A DNA stretch of 64,000 nucleotides. It comes from Opisthorchis felineus. Lineage: Eukaryota; Platyhelminthes; Trematoda; Opisthorchiida; Opisthorchiidae. The notes below the pieces were generated by a model that saw only the letters and a program-made list of their open reading frames with translations, was not told the DNA's origin and did no database searches. The stretch lies in contig SJOL01001143.1 in assembly GCA_004794785.1 (NCBI GenBank), positions 1-64,000 on the forward strand. The letters are read 5' to 3'. The translations under genes and the position numbers were made by a program. How positions within the stretch are numbered: position 1 is the first letter of the stretch; every line of letters begins with the position of its first letter. Positions 63,223 through 64,000 of this stretch are shown one piece after another.

Positions 63223-64000
63223 TGTAGGAACAAACGTCTCGGTTCACCCTTCGATGCGGCAGTAGTGCAACATGTAACGGACTCCTGAAAGCCACTTTAG
63301 GAAATTTAATTAAATAACGTCAATTACGGAGTTCGTCGAGTAAAGGAACGTCCAGCAATTACGCTAAATACATTTCTTTCGGGTAGACGTCAGCAGTTTG
63401 GTTAAACATCATTTACTAAAATAACCGAGCAACCTAAAATGAATATGTTGTTTGGTTATTCTTAAACTATAAACAGAGTAAAAATTTAGCTGGTTATCGA
63501 TGAAAAAGACTCATTCAGAGAATGGCTAAATGACGAGACAACATATATCTAGATCACTCAGGTTTATTTGACTGCCGGATAGTGCCAGCATACGTTTTAC
63601 CCTGGTTGTGTGCAATTTGGTCCCTTCAGGAACGGCAAAAGACTGCCAGTTGTGGGGGTTCTAGAGGGAAGAAAAAAGTGGTTACATTTTGTATGTAGAA
63701 TGGTTGTAATAAGCCGGGATGCGGATAAAACGACGATGTTGAAATACACATTACTTGAAGAAGAGTTAAGATGTTGTCTTTGGGTATAATTATTCAAGTT
63801 ATTAGGGGACAAGTTTGCATGCATTGCGACTCTACCACGACGAAATATAAAGATGCTTGCACATGTAACATTATTTGGATTTCGAAACTTCGAAAATAGT
63901 GAACCGCATAAGAAAGAATAAAGTTGGACAGTTATGTTGCCCTATGAAACCCAAATCATGTATAGACAAGTTTAACAGACAAGAACTTATTTGATATGGT
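63223..64000. other. No supported feature
   Basis: Includes a 75-codon minus frame at 63597-63824 without splice or domain support. Nothing else is recognisable. Confidence 0.4.

Overview
This window looks like a stretch of a flatworm nuclear genome, most probably a digenean trematode and perhaps a liver-fluke-type (Fasciolidae) species. It is AT-rich by eye, almost all intronic or intergenic, and has no bacterial-style gene packing. The longest open frame is 158 codons, about what chance would give on six frames of 64 kb, so open-frame length is not evidence here. I relied on splice signals, cysteine spacing, domain-like motifs and RNA structure. The trematode assignment is an inference from two things: a one-domain secreted saposin-like gene, a family known to be expanded in trematodes, and tRNA-headed SINEs carrying hammerhead ribozymes, an arrangement known from the Schistosoma SM-alpha retroposon.

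Layout. At 0.7-0.9 kb a minus-strand exon-like frame has no recognisable family. Between 4.3 and 9.0 kb three members of one hammerhead-bearing SINE family occur (4369-4485 minus, 5040-5120 plus, 8838-8960 minus), with a further partial hammerhead just upstream of the third. At 9.3-9.5 kb a minus-strand frame resembles protein phosphatase inhibitor-2. At 17.1-18.8 kb lies the one gene I can read from TATA box to stop codon: a four-coding-exon gene for a 98-residue secreted saposin-like protein with the full six-cysteine pattern. From 18.8 to 32.8 kb I see nothing supportable. At 32.8-33.4 kb there are two weak exon-like frames on the plus strand.

At 41.4-42.7 kb two or three minus-strand exons with compatible phases resemble consecutive LDL-receptor class B (YWTD) beta-propeller repeats. 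On the opposite strand of the same interval is a signal-peptide exon that could start a very small secreted cysteine-containing peptide; the two models overlap slightly and may not both be right. At 51.2-51.3 kb there is a single propeller-like minus-strand exon candidate. At 53.8-54.3 kb a CpG-rich island opens with three consecutive perfect hairpins. Further tRNA-like SINE heads lie at 36.5 and 49.1 kb. Tetranucleotide (TATG/CATA) tracts occur at 5.1, 53.6 and 63.2 kb.

The genes here do not form an operon or pathway. The best-supported unit is the saposin-like gene, probably a membrane-active gut or secretory protein. The most unusual content is the family of hammerhead SINEs, whose helix III is a loopless palindrome in the two better copies, implying that cleavage would need tandem or dimeric transcripts.
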